A DNA stretch of 64,000 nt from Dichetophora obliterata (taxonomy: Eukaryota; Arthropoda; Insecta; Diptera; Sciomyzidae): positions 12,413,467-12,477,466 of the forward strand of contig OY986436.1 of NCBI GenBank assembly GCA_963920525.1, read 5' to 3'. The stretch's first letter is position 1; the number at the start of each line of letters is the position of its first letter. Below the pieces are notes generated by a model. That model made no database searches. It had not been told where the DNA came from and saw only the letters and a program-made list of their open reading frames with translations. Below, piece by piece: positions 1 to 12,300 of this stretch. Both the position numbers and the translations under genes were made by a program.

Positions 1-370
1 TTATCATTTATCTGGACTAGATCATATTGCAAGAAAAAATCAATTATGCGCGTCTATTTCCGATAGAACATTAAACGGTAAAAGATAGAATTCATCACAA
101 ACAGACTTCAAGCTAGCATTACAAAGAATTAAAATCGCTAACATGATGTAATTGATTTAAGTTATCAAGAAAAGGACGGATATTATCGAGATGAATAGAG
201 TATAATTCAAGAAGGCTTCTCGGTTTGATGTAGCTTACAGTTACAAAAATAGTAAAATTATTACTCAAAACTGCTTTTAAAAGTAATTGATCAACATCGA
301 AGGAAGTAAGTATATTAGTGTAATTGGCGTTAGAAATTTTAAATGTATTAACGCTGAAATATATCAAATT
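1..370 (-). mobile_element. LINE endonuclease fragment
   Basis: Part of an APE-type endonuclease domain of a non-LTR retrotransposon, cut by the window edge. The open stretch at 119-367 reads through a DQLLLKAVL segment, a TVSYIKPRS strand and an SDFN motif (equivalent to the GDFN metal-binding motif). The same reading continues toward base 1 with typical ORF2 text (LPFNVLSEIDAHN, then LVQIND) after a stop. This layout matches the endonuclease of the LINE at 2,610-6,790, so it is probably a decayed relative of that family. It is too short and broken to be functional. Confidence 0.6.
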
Positions 371-816
371 GTTTGATTTATAATATCCATTCCTGACAGT
401 TCCGAGTTACTCATCTTTCTTCTCGTTGTTCGCTATTTGTAACGAACTGTCAAAAAACCCAATTTACGCAAGAAAATTTGAAATATTTTATATTTTTCTA
501 GCGTAAATTGCGTTGACAAAATTTGCGCGCGTCATCATTCTACTCGATTTCACAAGCTTTCGCGTATTTCTAATCCAATTGCGCTAGCGAGTAGACGGAC
601 GGAAATGCACTGCGTCACGTTAGTTTAGTTGCATCAAACAAAAACTTTCAGCATAACAGTCACAAAAAAAAAATAAAAATCACTAAAATTTTATTTCAAT
701 TTCAGTTAGTATTTAATTTAACTTTTACCTACTAGAAAAATGAAAAATGTCCTCTGACTTCGTTCGACTCTTGAAAATATTTATACAACAACTTTTTCAA
801 AATATTTATTACTGTA
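371..816. other. Unannotated AT-rich spacer
   Basis: No gene is recognised. A short imperfect inverted repeat around 460-512 (AATTTACGC ... GCGTAAATT) could be a decayed MITE or chance in AT-rich DNA. Confidence 0.4.
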
Positions 817-1175
817 GGTCCAAGGAAGATACCCCTAGGAACTAAACTATTTCGACCATTTTCAGTACACATGTATTACTCTATTTGAATACCCTTCAGA
901 CGAATTTTTGTTAAGATCGGCCAACCTTTGTATGTACCTCCCATACAAAATCAAGTAAAAAAATTAATATAGGCTTAAGGGGAGATATCCCTAGGAACTA
1001 ACCTATTTCGACCATTTTCAGTACACATCTATTACTCTACTTGACTACCCCTTTTGACGAATTGTTGTTAAGATCGGCTAACCTGTGTATGTACCTCCAA
1101 TACAAAATCATGTAAAAAATTAATATAGGCCTAAAGGGAGGTGCCCTAGGGACTAACCGATTTCAATCATTTTTG
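817..1175. repeat. Tandem repeat, about 156-bp unit, 2.3 copies
   Basis: The phrase CTAGGAACTAA recurs at 835 and 991, and a diverged form at 1,146, giving periods of 156 and 155 bp. Each unit also contains CGACCATTTTCAGTACACAT and a CCTCCCATACAAAATCA or CCTCCAATACAAAATCA segment. No coding content. Related CCATACAAAGTGACG text occurs at 8,030, 43,230 and 45,450, so this is probably a piece of a dispersed non-autonomous element. Confidence 0.75.
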
Positions 1176-1358
1176 AATTTTTTCTTAATTAGCTTAAACT
1201 TACTAAGCATACACAATTTTATTATCATAGAAGCACTTCTTCTATTTTTGTCCAACTTTTATATGGGATCAAAGTACTGTGTGTCGCAGCGAAACGTTAA
1301 GTTTAATCATTTCTGTAAATTAAATGCCTATATAACACATTGATTTTCTGCTCCCTGC

Positions 1359-1406
1359 CGGATTTTCGACTATACGGATTTTCGACTATACGGATTTTCG
1401 ACTGTA
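1359..1406. repeat. Short tandem repeat, 16-bp unit x3
   Basis: Three consecutive copies of CGGATTTTCGACTATA begin at 1,359, 1,375 and 1,391; the last has a G in place of an A. It is a minisatellite-like tract in otherwise featureless sequence (1,176-1,940). No function is inferred. Confidence 0.85.
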
Positions 1407-1943
1407 TTCCAAAAACAAAACAAAATTGCATTCACTTCCATTAGTCATCAGCGCAATTATTGTCATTTAAAAATTTTATTTTTAAATGATATGCATAGTT
1501 TATAAATTGGCATTATTGGTAATAAAAATTTGAACTAAAATAAAAAGTGGTAGAATTTGGGAATTTATAATAGTGGGTGCCCACTGCTGTTATTGCTAGG
1601 CGGCTTTTCACTATTTTTTTTTTGTTTTTTTTTTAAGATCAAAGAACCAAGGCATGAGTCTTATACAGACAACGTTTGGTCTTGGATCTGCAAGGAAAGG
1701 ATAGATTATTAGAGGAAGAATTGATTGGAACCATACGTGAATTATCGATTGGGCGGAACAAACGTGAAAGACAATTTAAATTGCTTATAACCAAGGCTAG
1801 TGTTATGCCTTTATCTCGGCAAGCATTTCCAGCCCTCAGTTGTTCATGTCCTTTAATTCAACATTTTCCCACAATTTAGTTGTGGAATTTTTGTTTTAAT
1901 AATTCTTAAATTTAGTAAAGAACAAAGAAAGCGAAAAGAACCA

Positions 1944-2004
1944 TGTCCGAACCCGGATTCGAACCGGGGACCTCTGCGTTGATAGTCTAGCGCACTCTTC
2001 ACTA
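1944..2004 (-). pseudogene. tRNA-like sequence (pseudogene or SINE head)
   Basis: On the minus strand there is a perfect T-arm, stem CCCGG, loop TTCGAAT, stem CCGGG (1,952-1,968), followed by TTCGGAC as a 3' acceptor strand. It is preceded by a passable anticodon-arm region and a weak A-box-like GAAGAGTGCGC. The matching 5' acceptor strand GTCCGAA is absent, so this is not a working tRNA. It may be the promoter part of a tRNA-derived SINE. The B box is convincing; the rest is not. Confidence 0.5.
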
Positions 2005-2344
2005 GAAAACAAAGGCTCACTTTGTTCTCTGCCTCTGTTGAAAAGAGCGAAATTAGATTGCTTTATTGTATGAAAGGAATAAACTAGATTTTCGTTCGGC
2101 GAAACTAAGAGCAGCCCAATTTTAATAGCTGCACTTTATCAGTTGTATATGTCCAGGCCAATCGGTTTGCTACGCTACGTCCTAAGCAGCCTTCGATTTA
2201 CTGAAAGCCTTCGATTTCTGCCCGTTAAAATAAGGCGCAAACTGGTTTTGCAGCTTCTGATGCCAATAATAACCTACTTGAAATAGTATACTCAAAGCTT
2301 GACTCGCGGTCTGCGCTTTAGCTTTTGAAAAGCTGTTACTTGTT

Positions 2345-2577
2345 TGAAAAACTCTCATTTTGTAGGACAAGTAAAAACCTCAATATGTTAATTCCTAGAC
2401 ATAATTTCCTCAACTCCAGTAGATTGTTCTTCGTGAGCGCAATCAGATATTGGAATTCATTGCCCATTAGCATAAAATTTGTTTCCAATTGTAACACCTG
2501 TAAGCATGTCTTGTTTAGAAACAAAAAAAAATTACCATTAATGTGGTTGTGCATTCAATGAATGAATGAATTTATGC
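2345..2577 (+). mobile_element. LINE 3' terminal fragment (RT C-terminus)
   Basis: An open stretch ending at 2,561 carries the C-terminal signature of insect CR1/Jockey-type reverse transcriptases, with SRLFFVSAIRYWNSLP followed by a basic tail. It ends in a short GAATGAATGAAT run (about 2,556-2,572), typical of a simple-repeat LINE tail. It is severely 5' truncated and lies just next to the opposite-strand LINE at 2,610. Confidence 0.6.
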
Positions 2578-2701
2578 AGATGTTTAGTTTGGAGTCAGCT
2601 CGAACTTGAAAATTATACATTTATTTATTTGTTAACGTCTATGGACAATATCCTTACAGACTAAGCAACATAATTTAAAAATAATACAATAAAGATTAAA
2701 A

Positions 2702-5590
2702 CTAGTTTTTATTTAACAACAGTGTAATAGTGGTTTTAAAAGCAACTTTGGGCATAGAAAAATCAAGTAAGTTATTATTATAGATACTGTTTAAAGCTAT
2801 AAGAGCTCTATTAATTGGCTCATTAGTGGCATAATTAGTTCTATGACAACTAATGTAAAAATAATTCGAGCTTCGTAAAGACTTTTGCGGAATATTAAAC
2901 GATATTAATTTAAGTAAGTTTTCACAAATAACATTTCCATTAATCAGATCATAAATAAACATGATACTATGCAGTAGTCTTCTATCTTCGAGAGATGAAA
3001 GACCAATAAGCAACCGACGTGTCCTATATGAGGGAAGAGGTTCAGGAAAACTAAAAGAGCGCAAAGCAAATTTTAAGAATCTTTTTTGAACTTTTTCCAG
3101 TCTAGCAATATGTATCGAGTAAAAAGGACCCCAAATAAATGAGGCGTATTCAAGGCTAGATCTAACAAGGGAAGTATATAATGTTTTTAGTGTGTAAGGG
3201 TCAACAAACCCAACACTGTTTCGCCTAAGAAACGCTAAAAGTGAATATGCTTTGGGGATAATTCTATTTAAGTGAGGGCTAAAAGTTAAGCTAGAATCAA
3301 AAATTACTCCAAGGTCACGAATTTCTGATAATCTGGCTAACTTAGTGTTATCAAAATTATAATCAAAAATAGTTGGTGAGTGGAGCTTGTAATAAGAGAC
3401 AACATAACATTTTCCGAGGTTAAGAGATAATTTGTTTTGTTTAAATCAGGAAAAGACATTATCAAGATCAGACTGGAGACGAGAACGTCACAATCACTTT
3501 TAACTTTAAGGAAAACCTTAAGATCATCCGCATAAAGTAAAAATTGAGCATTAAGAAAGCATTTAGAAACATCATTAATGAAGATAACAAAAAGTAATGG
3601 TCCAAGGATGCTACCTTGTGGAACCCCCAGACACTGCTAGAAATGGCGAAGATTTTGCATTGTCAATGACAACATAAGAAACCCTATTTGAGAGGTATGA
3701 ACTCAACCAAGATAGAAAAATTGAATGAAAACCAATTTTGGCTAGCTTGAGCAATAAAATATCGTGTGACAACCTGTCAAAAGCCTTAGAGATGTCAGAG
3801 TAAACGACACCAAGTTGGTGCCGATCTTCAAAAGAAGAGATGCAGTAATTTGTGAAGACACTCAGGTTAGTTGTAGTTGACCTGCCAGATACGAATCCAT
3901 GTTGGTTTGGACAAATTGAGTTTTTTATAGCAAAGTACATTTTATCTTTAACAATTTTTTCAAAAAGCTTTGAAACGTTAGTCAACTTTGAGATCGGTCT
4001 ATAGTTTAGGACATCGTGCTTGTTGCCAGCCTTGAATATGGGTGTGATAAGCGAAACTTTCCATTTATCAACGAATTCACCAGATTTTAATGATTCATGA
4101 AAATTATATAAATTGGTACGGATAAAGAATGAACACATTGTTTAAGTAAATAAGCACTAAGACCATCAAGATCGCACTTAACTGAATTTTTCAGGGAGGC
4201 AATAGCTGTTTTAATGTCAGACAGGGAGACCGATAAATAGCCAAAGTTTACGCAAGAGTCAATATTATCAACAACCTGAGGGTTAACAGAAGCCAAATTT
4301 TGGTCAAAATTAGACTTAAAATAGTCAGCGAACAATTGAGCTGTTTTAGCAGCAGAGTTTGATATTTTATCCATATAAAACATAGAAGAGGGGATAGTTG
4401 ATGAAGTATTTTTAGATTTAATAAAGCTCCAGAAGGACTTGGCATCCGTTTGTATACGATTTTCAATGCTAAGAATGTACTGCTTATAAAGAAATTTGTT
4501 CAAAAAATTAAATTCACGAGCGAAATGTAAATACTTTGCTTTGCAATCGAGGTTTCCAGTTCGTCTAAATTCATTGAAAGATTTATTCCTTAAATTTTTC
4601 AGTGTTTTCAACCCTCTAGTATACCAAGGAAGCTTGTTATTTGGTCTTAAAAGGAATATTATTTGCGAAGATATTGGATAGGTGCTTAAGAAAGATATCA
4701 TAGCAACCAGGAGTATCCAAATTATCAAACAACGATTCCCAATTAATATCAGTAATGAGCCGATTAATAGTTCCAAGATTGCAATTTTTAAAATCATAAT
4801 GATGTTTTGTAGAACTTGTAACACTGAGAAATTCATAAAATTTAATATTAAAGGCAATGGCCGAGTGATGAATACTATGTTCAGAAATAGGGAAAGGACA
4901 CTCATATAAATCAAAACTAAGTGACTTATTTATAAAAATTAAATCGAGTAAATTACGTAACTTATTGAGAATGGTATTAATTTGTATAAGATCCAAACTG
5001 AAAAAACTATCGATGAGATGAATTTCATAAGCATGGTTAACATTTGTTGGTAAGTATACGTTGTCATCGGTTGAAAAGGCCCAATTTAATTTGCTGAGGT
5101 TAAAATCTCCAACGACGCAAAAATGTTCACATTCGTCATCTGCGGATAGTGTTAATATATTGTTGACGTGTGCACTATAGATTTCATTAGAACTGGTTGG
5201 CGGGATGTAAGAGGCACAAACAAAAATCTTTCCTTTAGGAAGAAGGATGGAGATGCAAACCTGGTCAATCAATCCATTCAACGTGTCAATATTGCATAGC
5301 GATGAACATAAATTTTTACGGACGATAATTAGAACTCCCCCACCTCTAGAGCAACCAGTTTGAACAGCAGAACGATCCTTGCGATAAACTTGGAAAATAG
5401 ATGGGTCAGCAATCTCCTCATCAAAAAAATCATTGGTAAGCCAGGTTTCAACTAATATCAATACATCAAAATCATTTTCAGTGCAAAAAGAGTGCGTTGT
5501 ATTAAGTTTAGAGCGCATCCCAGACAAATTTTGGTAGTAGAATTTAAAAGAATTTTTGACAGTGTTGCAGTTTGATGGTAAATTTAGATT
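2702..5590 (-). pseudogene. LINE ORF2: endonuclease-reverse transcriptase, frameshifted
   Basis: The endonuclease (5,590-4,637) opens with FKFYYQNLSGMRSK and contains VETWL, RGGGVLIIVRK, VGDFNLSKLNW and an SEHSIHHSA motif, all APE-type hallmarks. The reverse transcriptase follows in shifted frames: a linker region (4,914-4,087), then ITPIFKAG, NYRPIS and SDISKAFDRLSHD (motif A) in 4,138-3,611. The catalytic YADDLKVF is readable near 3,535 in yet another frame. The C-terminal segment (3,064-2,702) has RRLLIGL and FYISCHRTNYA. Shifts near 4,650, 4,130, 3,630 and in 3,600-3,070 make it inactive as read. Confidence 0.85.
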
Positions 5591-5628
5591 TGCATTTGAG
5601 GCACACTCAGTTGTAAAAACACAGTTCG

Positions 5629-6786
5629 TTAGTTTTTTGAAGAGATTGAGGGGAAGTCATTTAGAGTCTGGTTGCTTAAATGGTGAGATTGCCTAGGACG
5701 TGGAATGAAGTCACGAACTAGGACCCCGAAAGGCCAGAAGTCTTTGCATATTATTTGAGCATAGTCTGACTCATGAGCATAGATTTTGAACGAAGCAATA
5801 TCCTGTTGAGGTTTTTGTGTGAACTTTAAGCAAGTGATAGTTGAACCTGAATGCGGAATCTTACTTTGAACATATGCTAGAACATTTTCAACACTTGTGG
5901 CGGGAGCTAGCCTCGAGACAAAGATGGATTTACGTGGTGGCCGGATTACTGCCACCAAATCAACCAATGGGCCACATTCAGTGGCCTCGAGAGGCTGTTT
6001 TGGCATTTTAGTTTGATTAGGCGAAACTATAGGCAATTTATTAGATTGTTTCACAGGACTGCATAGGTCGTGGACAACTAAATTCGAATCTGGAGCATTG
6101 TTCAATGATGGTACGGTGTTAACATTTGAAGGAGCGGCTACTGCCACATCAACCAGTGGTTCACATTGCATGGACGCAAAAGGCTGATTAGCAATAATTT
6201 GTTGATGGTGTGAGGGCCCAGATGAAAGGATATTTGTGTCCCTTGGACTGGGTTGACTGAGGTCAGTGTTCTGGCAATCTGTCGTAAGAAAAGTATTTTT
6301 GTCACTTGTTGAGCTGTTTTCTGATGCAGGCGTGGTGGCCATGTTGATGCTTTTTTCTGAATTTGAATCAATTACCTTATCCATTCTTTTTCTCTTTTGA
6401 GAAAGGTTGATTTTTGTTCCACCAGTGTTTTGTTGGCTGTGATCAGTGGCTTTATTATCATTCACAGTAGAAGTGATATTTTCTAGGTTAACACAGCACT
6501 CGGAGTGAGTGACAACGACACTTTGCAGGCGCTTCACCTCGTCCACAATGTTGAAAGCCGACTTTTTGACGTCTGCAAGAACTTGCAGCAGATGGCTAGT
6601 GGTTATTTTTCGGCACTTCGAGCAAAACCATTGCAGTCCATTTGATGAGGTGCCATTAAGGGCATCACTAATCCTGGCTGACAATCCAGCACATTTTCCA
6701 TGGTAAAGGTTGGAGCATCCGTAGCAAGAGATAAAGGCTCCCACCGTAGTCCATTCTGACTTGCAGATTTCGCAGCATGTGCCCAT
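5629..6786 (-). CDS. LINE ORF1 protein with PHD finger
   Basis: An intact 385-residue ORF1. Residues 5-58 form a PHD-type zinc finger with Cys5, Cys8, Cys21, Cys24, His29, Cys32, Cys55 and Cys58 (C4-H-C3 order). The middle is low-complexity and rich in Ser, Asn and Pro, with a duplicated EPLVDVAVA / GPLVDLVAV phrase. The C-terminus has a CKDFWPFGVLVRDF segment typical of LINE ORF1 proteins that bind RNA or coat the particle. The stop codon overlaps the start of ORF2 in another frame, as usual in two-ORF LINEs. The role in retrotransposition is inferred from the family; the finger may bind chromatin or another protein. Confidence 0.75.
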   Translation of the reverse strand: MGTCCEICKSEWTTVGAFISCYGCSNLYHGKCAGLSARISDALNGTSSNGLQWFCSKCRKITTSHLLQVLADVKKSAFNIVDEVKRLQSVVVTHSECCVNLENITSTVNDNKATDHSQQNTGGTKINLSQKRKRMDKVIDSNSEKSINMATTPASENSSTSDKNTFLTTDCQNTDLSQPSPRDTNILSSGPSHHQQIIANQPFASMQCEPLVDVAVAAPSNVNTVPSLNNAPDSNLVVHDLCSPVKQSNKLPIVSPNQTKMPKQPLEATECGPLVDLVAVIRPPRKSIFVSRLAPATSVENVLAYVQSKIPHSGSTITCLKFTQKPQQDIASFKIYAHESDYAQIICKDFWPFGVLVRDFIPRPRQSHHLSNQTLNDFPSISSKN

Positions 6787-6790
6787 AGAT

Positions 6791-7250
6791 GCGACGTTAA
6801 GTGAGGTTAAGTATCAAATGAATAATGATTTCTTTTATAATGATATGTTTAATTTAAACAATCAAATATTTGATTGAAACAGTTTATCAATGTGGATTAA
6901 AACAAGTAAAAAAATTTCGGTAATTGCTATGAAATTTTAAACATAACAATACCAAATGAATATGAAGTCTTTGTGTGTTATTATTTTCAATTTTTTAATC
7001 ATTGTTTATTTTGTGAAATTTTCAATCGCGTTTAAATATTTTTTATTCGATTTTTTAATTTCTATGGGATTAACTCTTTACTGCGCAAGTATTTATTTTT
7101 TTTCGTTTTTTACTTTCTGATTTTTAAATCATATTTTTAATTTTGTAGCTGTTTTGGGAACTTTCTTATTATATATTTGATGTAAATAAATCATTATGTT
7201 GTTAAGCAACTATTTCGGTTTGTTGCAGATGTGCATTGCGGTGTAGTAAG
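6791..7250. other. AT-rich spacer
   Basis: Sequence upstream of the LINE; no coding, RNA or clear repeat structure is seen. Confidence 0.4.
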
Positions 7251-7258
7251 CGATATCA

Positions 7259-7376
7259 TCCCTATCGAGAATAATTTTTCACGCGGAAGTGTAAAAGGGA
7301 GTTTTCATTTTTAAGATAAAGCTTAAGAACATTTTGGAAATTTTTTATCAACCGCGTGAAAATGTATTACCGATAG
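7259..7376. repeat. Small inverted repeat (MITE-like hairpin)
   Basis: CTATCGAGAATAATTTTTCA with CGCGG at the left is matched in inverted orientation by CCGCGTGAAAATGTATTACC with GATAG at the right. Arms are about 25 bp with a 65-bp loop. Probably a decayed foldback MITE. Confidence 0.5.
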
Positions 7377-7510
7377 AGCTGAATATTTTGCACAGGAGCT
7401 TTAAATATAGTAGACGCCTTTTGTTTGAAACTCGGTAAAATCGAATTGTACGTTATCAATACGTTGAAATTTTAAACAATTAAAGTTTTTCTATATGACC
7501 TTGTTATTTA

Positions 7511-7959
7511 TTATGTTGATTTTATATCATTTAAATACAAATTCTAAATGTTTGATAAATAATAACATAAGCATAAAAACTAAAGGAAAGCAAAAATACA
7601 ACAACAAACATGAAAATATGAAATGGGAGAAAAACTGAGAAATTGACACTTAAAATCTTATCGCCTCTGTGGTGCATTGCGCTAATGCGCTTGCACGGCG
7701 TATTACAAAGATTTGTGATGAAGCCTGTAGCAGGGCCGGAATTGCAATAAAATCAGCTAGTGATGTTTTCCTTTTCATATTGAAAACGTTGCTGTTTCTT
7801 TGGACAAATTCGTTAGAACAATTAATTCTTCTAACTTGACCTAAAGCTCAATAAACGATTTTAAACTATCAAACAACTAGAATTTGTATTTAAAATCAAG
7901 TATGATTTAAACTATCAAACATTTAGAATTTGTATTTAAATCATATAAAATCAACATAA
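7511..7959. mobile_element. MITE with 47-bp terminal inverted repeats
   Basis: The left arm 7,511-7,557 and right arm 7,913-7,959 are inverted repeats matching at 46 of 47 positions by eye (TTATGTTGATTTTATAT start). The right arm is partly duplicated just inside (about 7,864-7,900). The roughly 355 bases between the arms hold no ORF. It is a non-autonomous DNA element; superfamily and target duplication were not resolved. Confidence 0.75.
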
Positions 7960-9368
7960 TTTTAAACAATTTTCACATATACTGGCTTTGATATTGACAT
8001 GAGATTTGATTTTTAAAACGTATCTACCTCCCATACAAAGTGACGTCATCAAAATAGAAAAAACTGTCATAAATTCCATACGAGCACATTATCATTATAA
8101 AGCCTAAGTCAGTTACGACAATTTTACTGAATTAATAGGATAAATAAAAGACAGGCTAGGAAACAAAATCTAAAAAATTTTTATGGTCTATACTATATGT
8201 CTTTTTACATACCCAATTTATAATTAAGATAGGCAAAAAGCAATGCGTATAATAAATCTAATTTTTCTAGTCGATTAGTCCTTGACAAGGTTTTGTATAG
8301 CTTTGTACCAAATTTTGATTTAAAACAATTAACTGAACTTGGTACATAAATTCGGGTTAATATCTATTTAGAGTAGTGGGCGGCATTCTAACAATAGCAA
8401 GGAACACATACGGGAAGGCTTTCTATGCTATCATAAACAGCGCATGATATTATGATGAGAAAGTTCTTTGCCAGCGAGTAGCAAATTAATAACACAGAAA
8501 AATTAAATCGGCTTTTAAAAAAGCTCAAGAGTTTCGATAATTGAACCAGATGTTTTACTCGGTTTTTCAATCATGTCTGACTTCAATCATGTCAAAACTT
8601 ATAAAGTACATTTGATTTAATTGAAAAATTAATTTAATTTGATTGAAAAATTACATCTCCTAAATACTCAAACAGTTTTAAAATCAATTCTATATAAGTG
8701 AATGATGATAAAAAAGATGACGAACTCAGTTTTCCCATTGCCTTCATTGTTTTTGATATAATCGTTTACAAATTAATGTTTTTAATATATAAGAAAATGC
8801 TAAGAAGCAGCGCTCTAATATTATTTTAAAATAAAAAAGTTTTTGAATTATTTATTATACATGAATTATACATTATTTTGAATTTCTTTTAATAAAGTTA
8901 AGGTTTTAAAACTGTCATAACAAAAAGTTCGCAATTAAGAGAAAAACTAAAAAGGCCAACTTTATCAGCGTCATCGATTTATATGCATATCGATATTGCT
9001 ATATACAATGATATTTTCCAACTTTTTGAGAATTTTAACAGACAGGACGTGATAGAAAAAACTTAGTGCACATTATTATTCACCATAATTTTGTTTTATA
9101 AGATCTAAACTTTTTGAGCACTGAGGATATAACGAGTTTGTCATTTGTGTATGTCATTTTAACAATTTTCAAACTGGTTTATGTATGAAATGTGGTTGAA
9201 ATGTGTGAAGTATGAAATTTAGACGTGATGGAAAAAATCTGATCATCCATGATTTATGTAAGATCGACTATCAAACTTCTTGAGATTTTTTAGCCTATGT
9301 TCTGTTTAATCAAAAATATATTAAAGAATTTGATAATGGAATAATGATAATGGTTTAGTTTGATTTAC
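7960..9368. other. Not3 intron / intergenic AT-rich DNA
   Basis: Lies 3' of the last visible Not3 exon. I looked on the minus strand for more Not3 exons (the C-terminal NOT-box region) and saw none. Contains a CATACAAAGTGACGTCATC phrase at 8,034 that recurs near 43,230. Confidence 0.4.
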
Positions 9369-12300
9369 CTTTGCTTTACTGCTCGCATTGTTTTCATTCT
9401 TATTACGTTTGTCCGCAGCCGTCACATCCACCGACGTTGAATCGCTGGAATAGTTCAGACTTTGCTGTTGCTGTAGCTGCTGAGAGTTTGCCGTTTGCTG
9501 CTGAAGCTGCGTATGTGGTTGTGCAGATGATGGTGGTGGTGATTGGACAGGACTTCCGCCGGATGTTATACTACTGGGTGAGCCGCTCGTCTCGTTACTG
9601 TTATTACTGTCTGTTGTTGCTGATGATGGAATACCAAGTGAAACACCTTTACACCATAATCAAATATTTCATTTGCGAAGAACAACATTCGTGTACACAA
9701 CGTGCGTGCGATTCAATTGTTTTCGATTCAATTTGGTTTGATTTGATTTGATTTATTTTAAATGAGTTAGATTTGTGTTCGGTTGGACACAACATACAAC
9801 ATTATTTCATTCATTGTTTTGGGTTGAGAGATTGATTCATTTTTGTTTGAATTGATTTATTGATTGTTTGTTTGTTTGTTTAAAACGACGACAAGCAATT
9901 ATTGTTGTAGAAGTAGTGTTTACAGTACAAAGTATAACATAACATGTAGCAGTTTTGATGATTCGTTTGATACAAATTAAATTGGGTACGAAAAACACAC
10001 ACACAAAGAGAGAGAGAGAGAGAATGAGAGAGAAAAATTTTGGTTGAAGTTTGAATTGGTTTACAAGTATAAATCATAAAATTTTTGAAGAAACATGGAA
10101 CGCAACCATTTTATCAATTAATAGAAGAGGAAAAAAATAAGTTGTATGGCCGAAATGTGTAAAATAAATTTTGTGAGGATTGTAATTTGTTTGTTTTGTA
10201 ATTTTGATTAAGCCTAAATAAAATCAATACGAACATTTTTAAAACATCTTGTTTTAAGGCTTGTTTAGTGCAAAAATACGCTTCATGTGCATGGACCTTT
10301 GACTTAATAGAAATGTATAGTTGAAGTTTTTGTGAAGATAAATAATCTCGAAGAGTTTTGAGTATTACACTCAAATTATTAAATAGAGTTTTTTATGAAA
10401 AAGTTATACATTTTTGTTTACTATGATTGTTAAAAACTATGACATTCCAAATATTAAGGGACCATAGAATGGCTAATTTCTACTTTTTCAATTAATACCT
10501 TATCGATGCACTTTTATGCTTAAATGCCACTGTTTATTTTAAAATATCTGATTTATCTCTCTCTCAGATGTGAACTATTTTTTTAACATTTTGCACTAAA
10601 CAATATTTTGATTGCCCTTTTTGGCTGTGTTTTGAATAACATACCGAATGTTGCTTTTTATAACGTAAAATATTGGCTTACAAAACAAACAGCAAAATCA
10701 AAATTGTTGTGAATTTAGCTTTGTATTTTCTGTTATGTAGGAATAGTTTTACAGAAAGAATTCTAACTAAGCTAAGAGAGCTCAATGACGATGAACATAC
10801 ATTATGACGTCATTTTTCAAAACTACATGTAACAAAGTTAAGTTTGGAAATGAAACAAAAAACTTACCCGTACCAGACAATTCAACTTCATCGAGTCCAA
10901 TAATGTCATCGTAAATGAATTCATTCTCTTCAAAATCAGGCTCTTGTGAGGAATCAATATAATATTCAACATCGTCCTTAATTTTGTTTACCTGAGTTTT
11001 TACCAAAATAAGTAAAAAATTTCAAAATATATAGGATTGGAAAATAGTGGCACCTGTTCTGCTTCAACACCATCGTTATCAAGTAATCTTAAGAGTGTTT
11101 CCAATTTGGTTACATGGAATTTATGACGATCTAATTTTGAACGCAACTCATCCATGCGATCTTGTTTATCACGATCTAAACGTTTTTTTTTACCCGCCAG
11201 CAGTGATTCAATTTCACTTTCATATTGATCGATTTGTATTTGCAGAGAACTTATTGAACTTGTTAACCAATTGCGTGCTTCATCTTTAATACGTTGAGCT
11301 GGATCCATTTTTTGTGCAGCGCCGAGACCCTCTTTCGAATATGCTTTTGTTTTCGTCTCACGTTCAACGATCTTAAAACGTTCCATTTGCTATGAAGATT
11401 AAGAGAGAATAAGAGAGTGAGAGAGATAAATTGGAAATAAAATTATGGTTAAACAAGTTCATAAGAGCTACTCACAGTTTCTATCAGACGTCGATTCTCT
11501 AATAACGAACTTTTATCCTTGATTTCGGCGGAGGCGATCCATGATTTAATCTGATCGCGAAGCCGCTGCAGCTTTTTGATTTCCTTTTTAAGATCGGCTT
11601 CATATTTCTCCTAAAAAAATTAAATGTAAGTGGATAAATGGACTGCCAGCAGTTGTAAAGAGATTTGTTTGTATTACTTTGGAAATTACCTTCTGATTAC
11701 TGTTCGTAGCATTATGCACCTTCTTCCAAATATCTTCAAATGTTTCCACACCTTCTGCTACTTTTTTCAAACACCTATCGATTTCACCTGTTGAGAGAAA
11801 AATAGGATAAGAGAAGAAAGAGAAAGAAAACACAAAGATACAGAAATAGAGAGAAAAAAGAAAGAGTGCGTAAATTTTAGAACAATAAAAGAGTTTTTGT
11901 AATAACATTTTTTAATGATCAAAAGAAGATAAACAACGAATATTAGCTAACTCAGATTTTTTCAAGGTAAGTTTATTTTATTAAGTACTTTGGAAGTAAT
12001 AATTTTTTCCAGTTTTTTACTTTAATCGAATTTATCAAGTTTTTTGAGTTGGAAAACAGTTTTGGGCAAAATAAGATTGATTGATTGACGTGATATGGCG
12101 AAAATTCGGAGAAAAAAAATTAAATATCTAACCAAGGAAATGTTTACTATTGTATCTAAAATTTATTAGAAAATAGCAGGTACCCCAAATAATAGTGATT
12201 TTTAAATTTTTAAAAGAAAATTCACATATAAAAAGTAATTGTAATTACATTTCAATATAGTCACGTGATGCCTATAAGCTGGAGAATTAATTTTTGTAAT

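Larger units (their letters stand above)
2610..6790 (-). mobile_element. Nearly full-length CR1/Jockey-type LINE
   Basis: A two-ORF non-LTR retrotransposon, about 4.2 kb, on the minus strand. ORF1 (5,629-6,786) is intact and has an N-terminal PHD finger. ORF2 (about 2,702-5,590) encodes an APE endonuclease and reverse transcriptase but has several frameshifts. The 3' end (minus strand) carries the text AGTCTGTAAGGA and then a TAAATAAATAAA tail at about 2,617-2,632. A PHD finger in ORF1 is known in CR1-like LINEs; the reverse transcriptase text also resembles Jockey-group elements, so I give only the group. No target-site duplication could be identified. The good preservation suggests a fairly recent insertion. 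LINE fragments at 14,400, 27,736 and 45,790 encode related proteins. Confidence 0.85.

Noticed and set aside
1676..1879. 67-codon open frame.
   Set aside because: No similarity recognised; embedded in repeat-like DNA next to a tRNA-like relic.
1944..2004. Functional tRNA gene on the minus strand.
   Set aside because: Only the T-arm is convincing; the 5' acceptor strand does not pair with the 3' strand.
1..9368. Further Not3 exons encoding the C-terminal NOT box.
   Set aside because: I looked on the minus strand for plausible exons with matching splice sites and family text and saw none; the remaining exons are presumably outside the window.
9371..9751. 126-codon plus-strand open frame.
   Set aside because: It is the antisense of Not3 exon 6, whose Gln/Ser-rich codons leave the opposite strand open.
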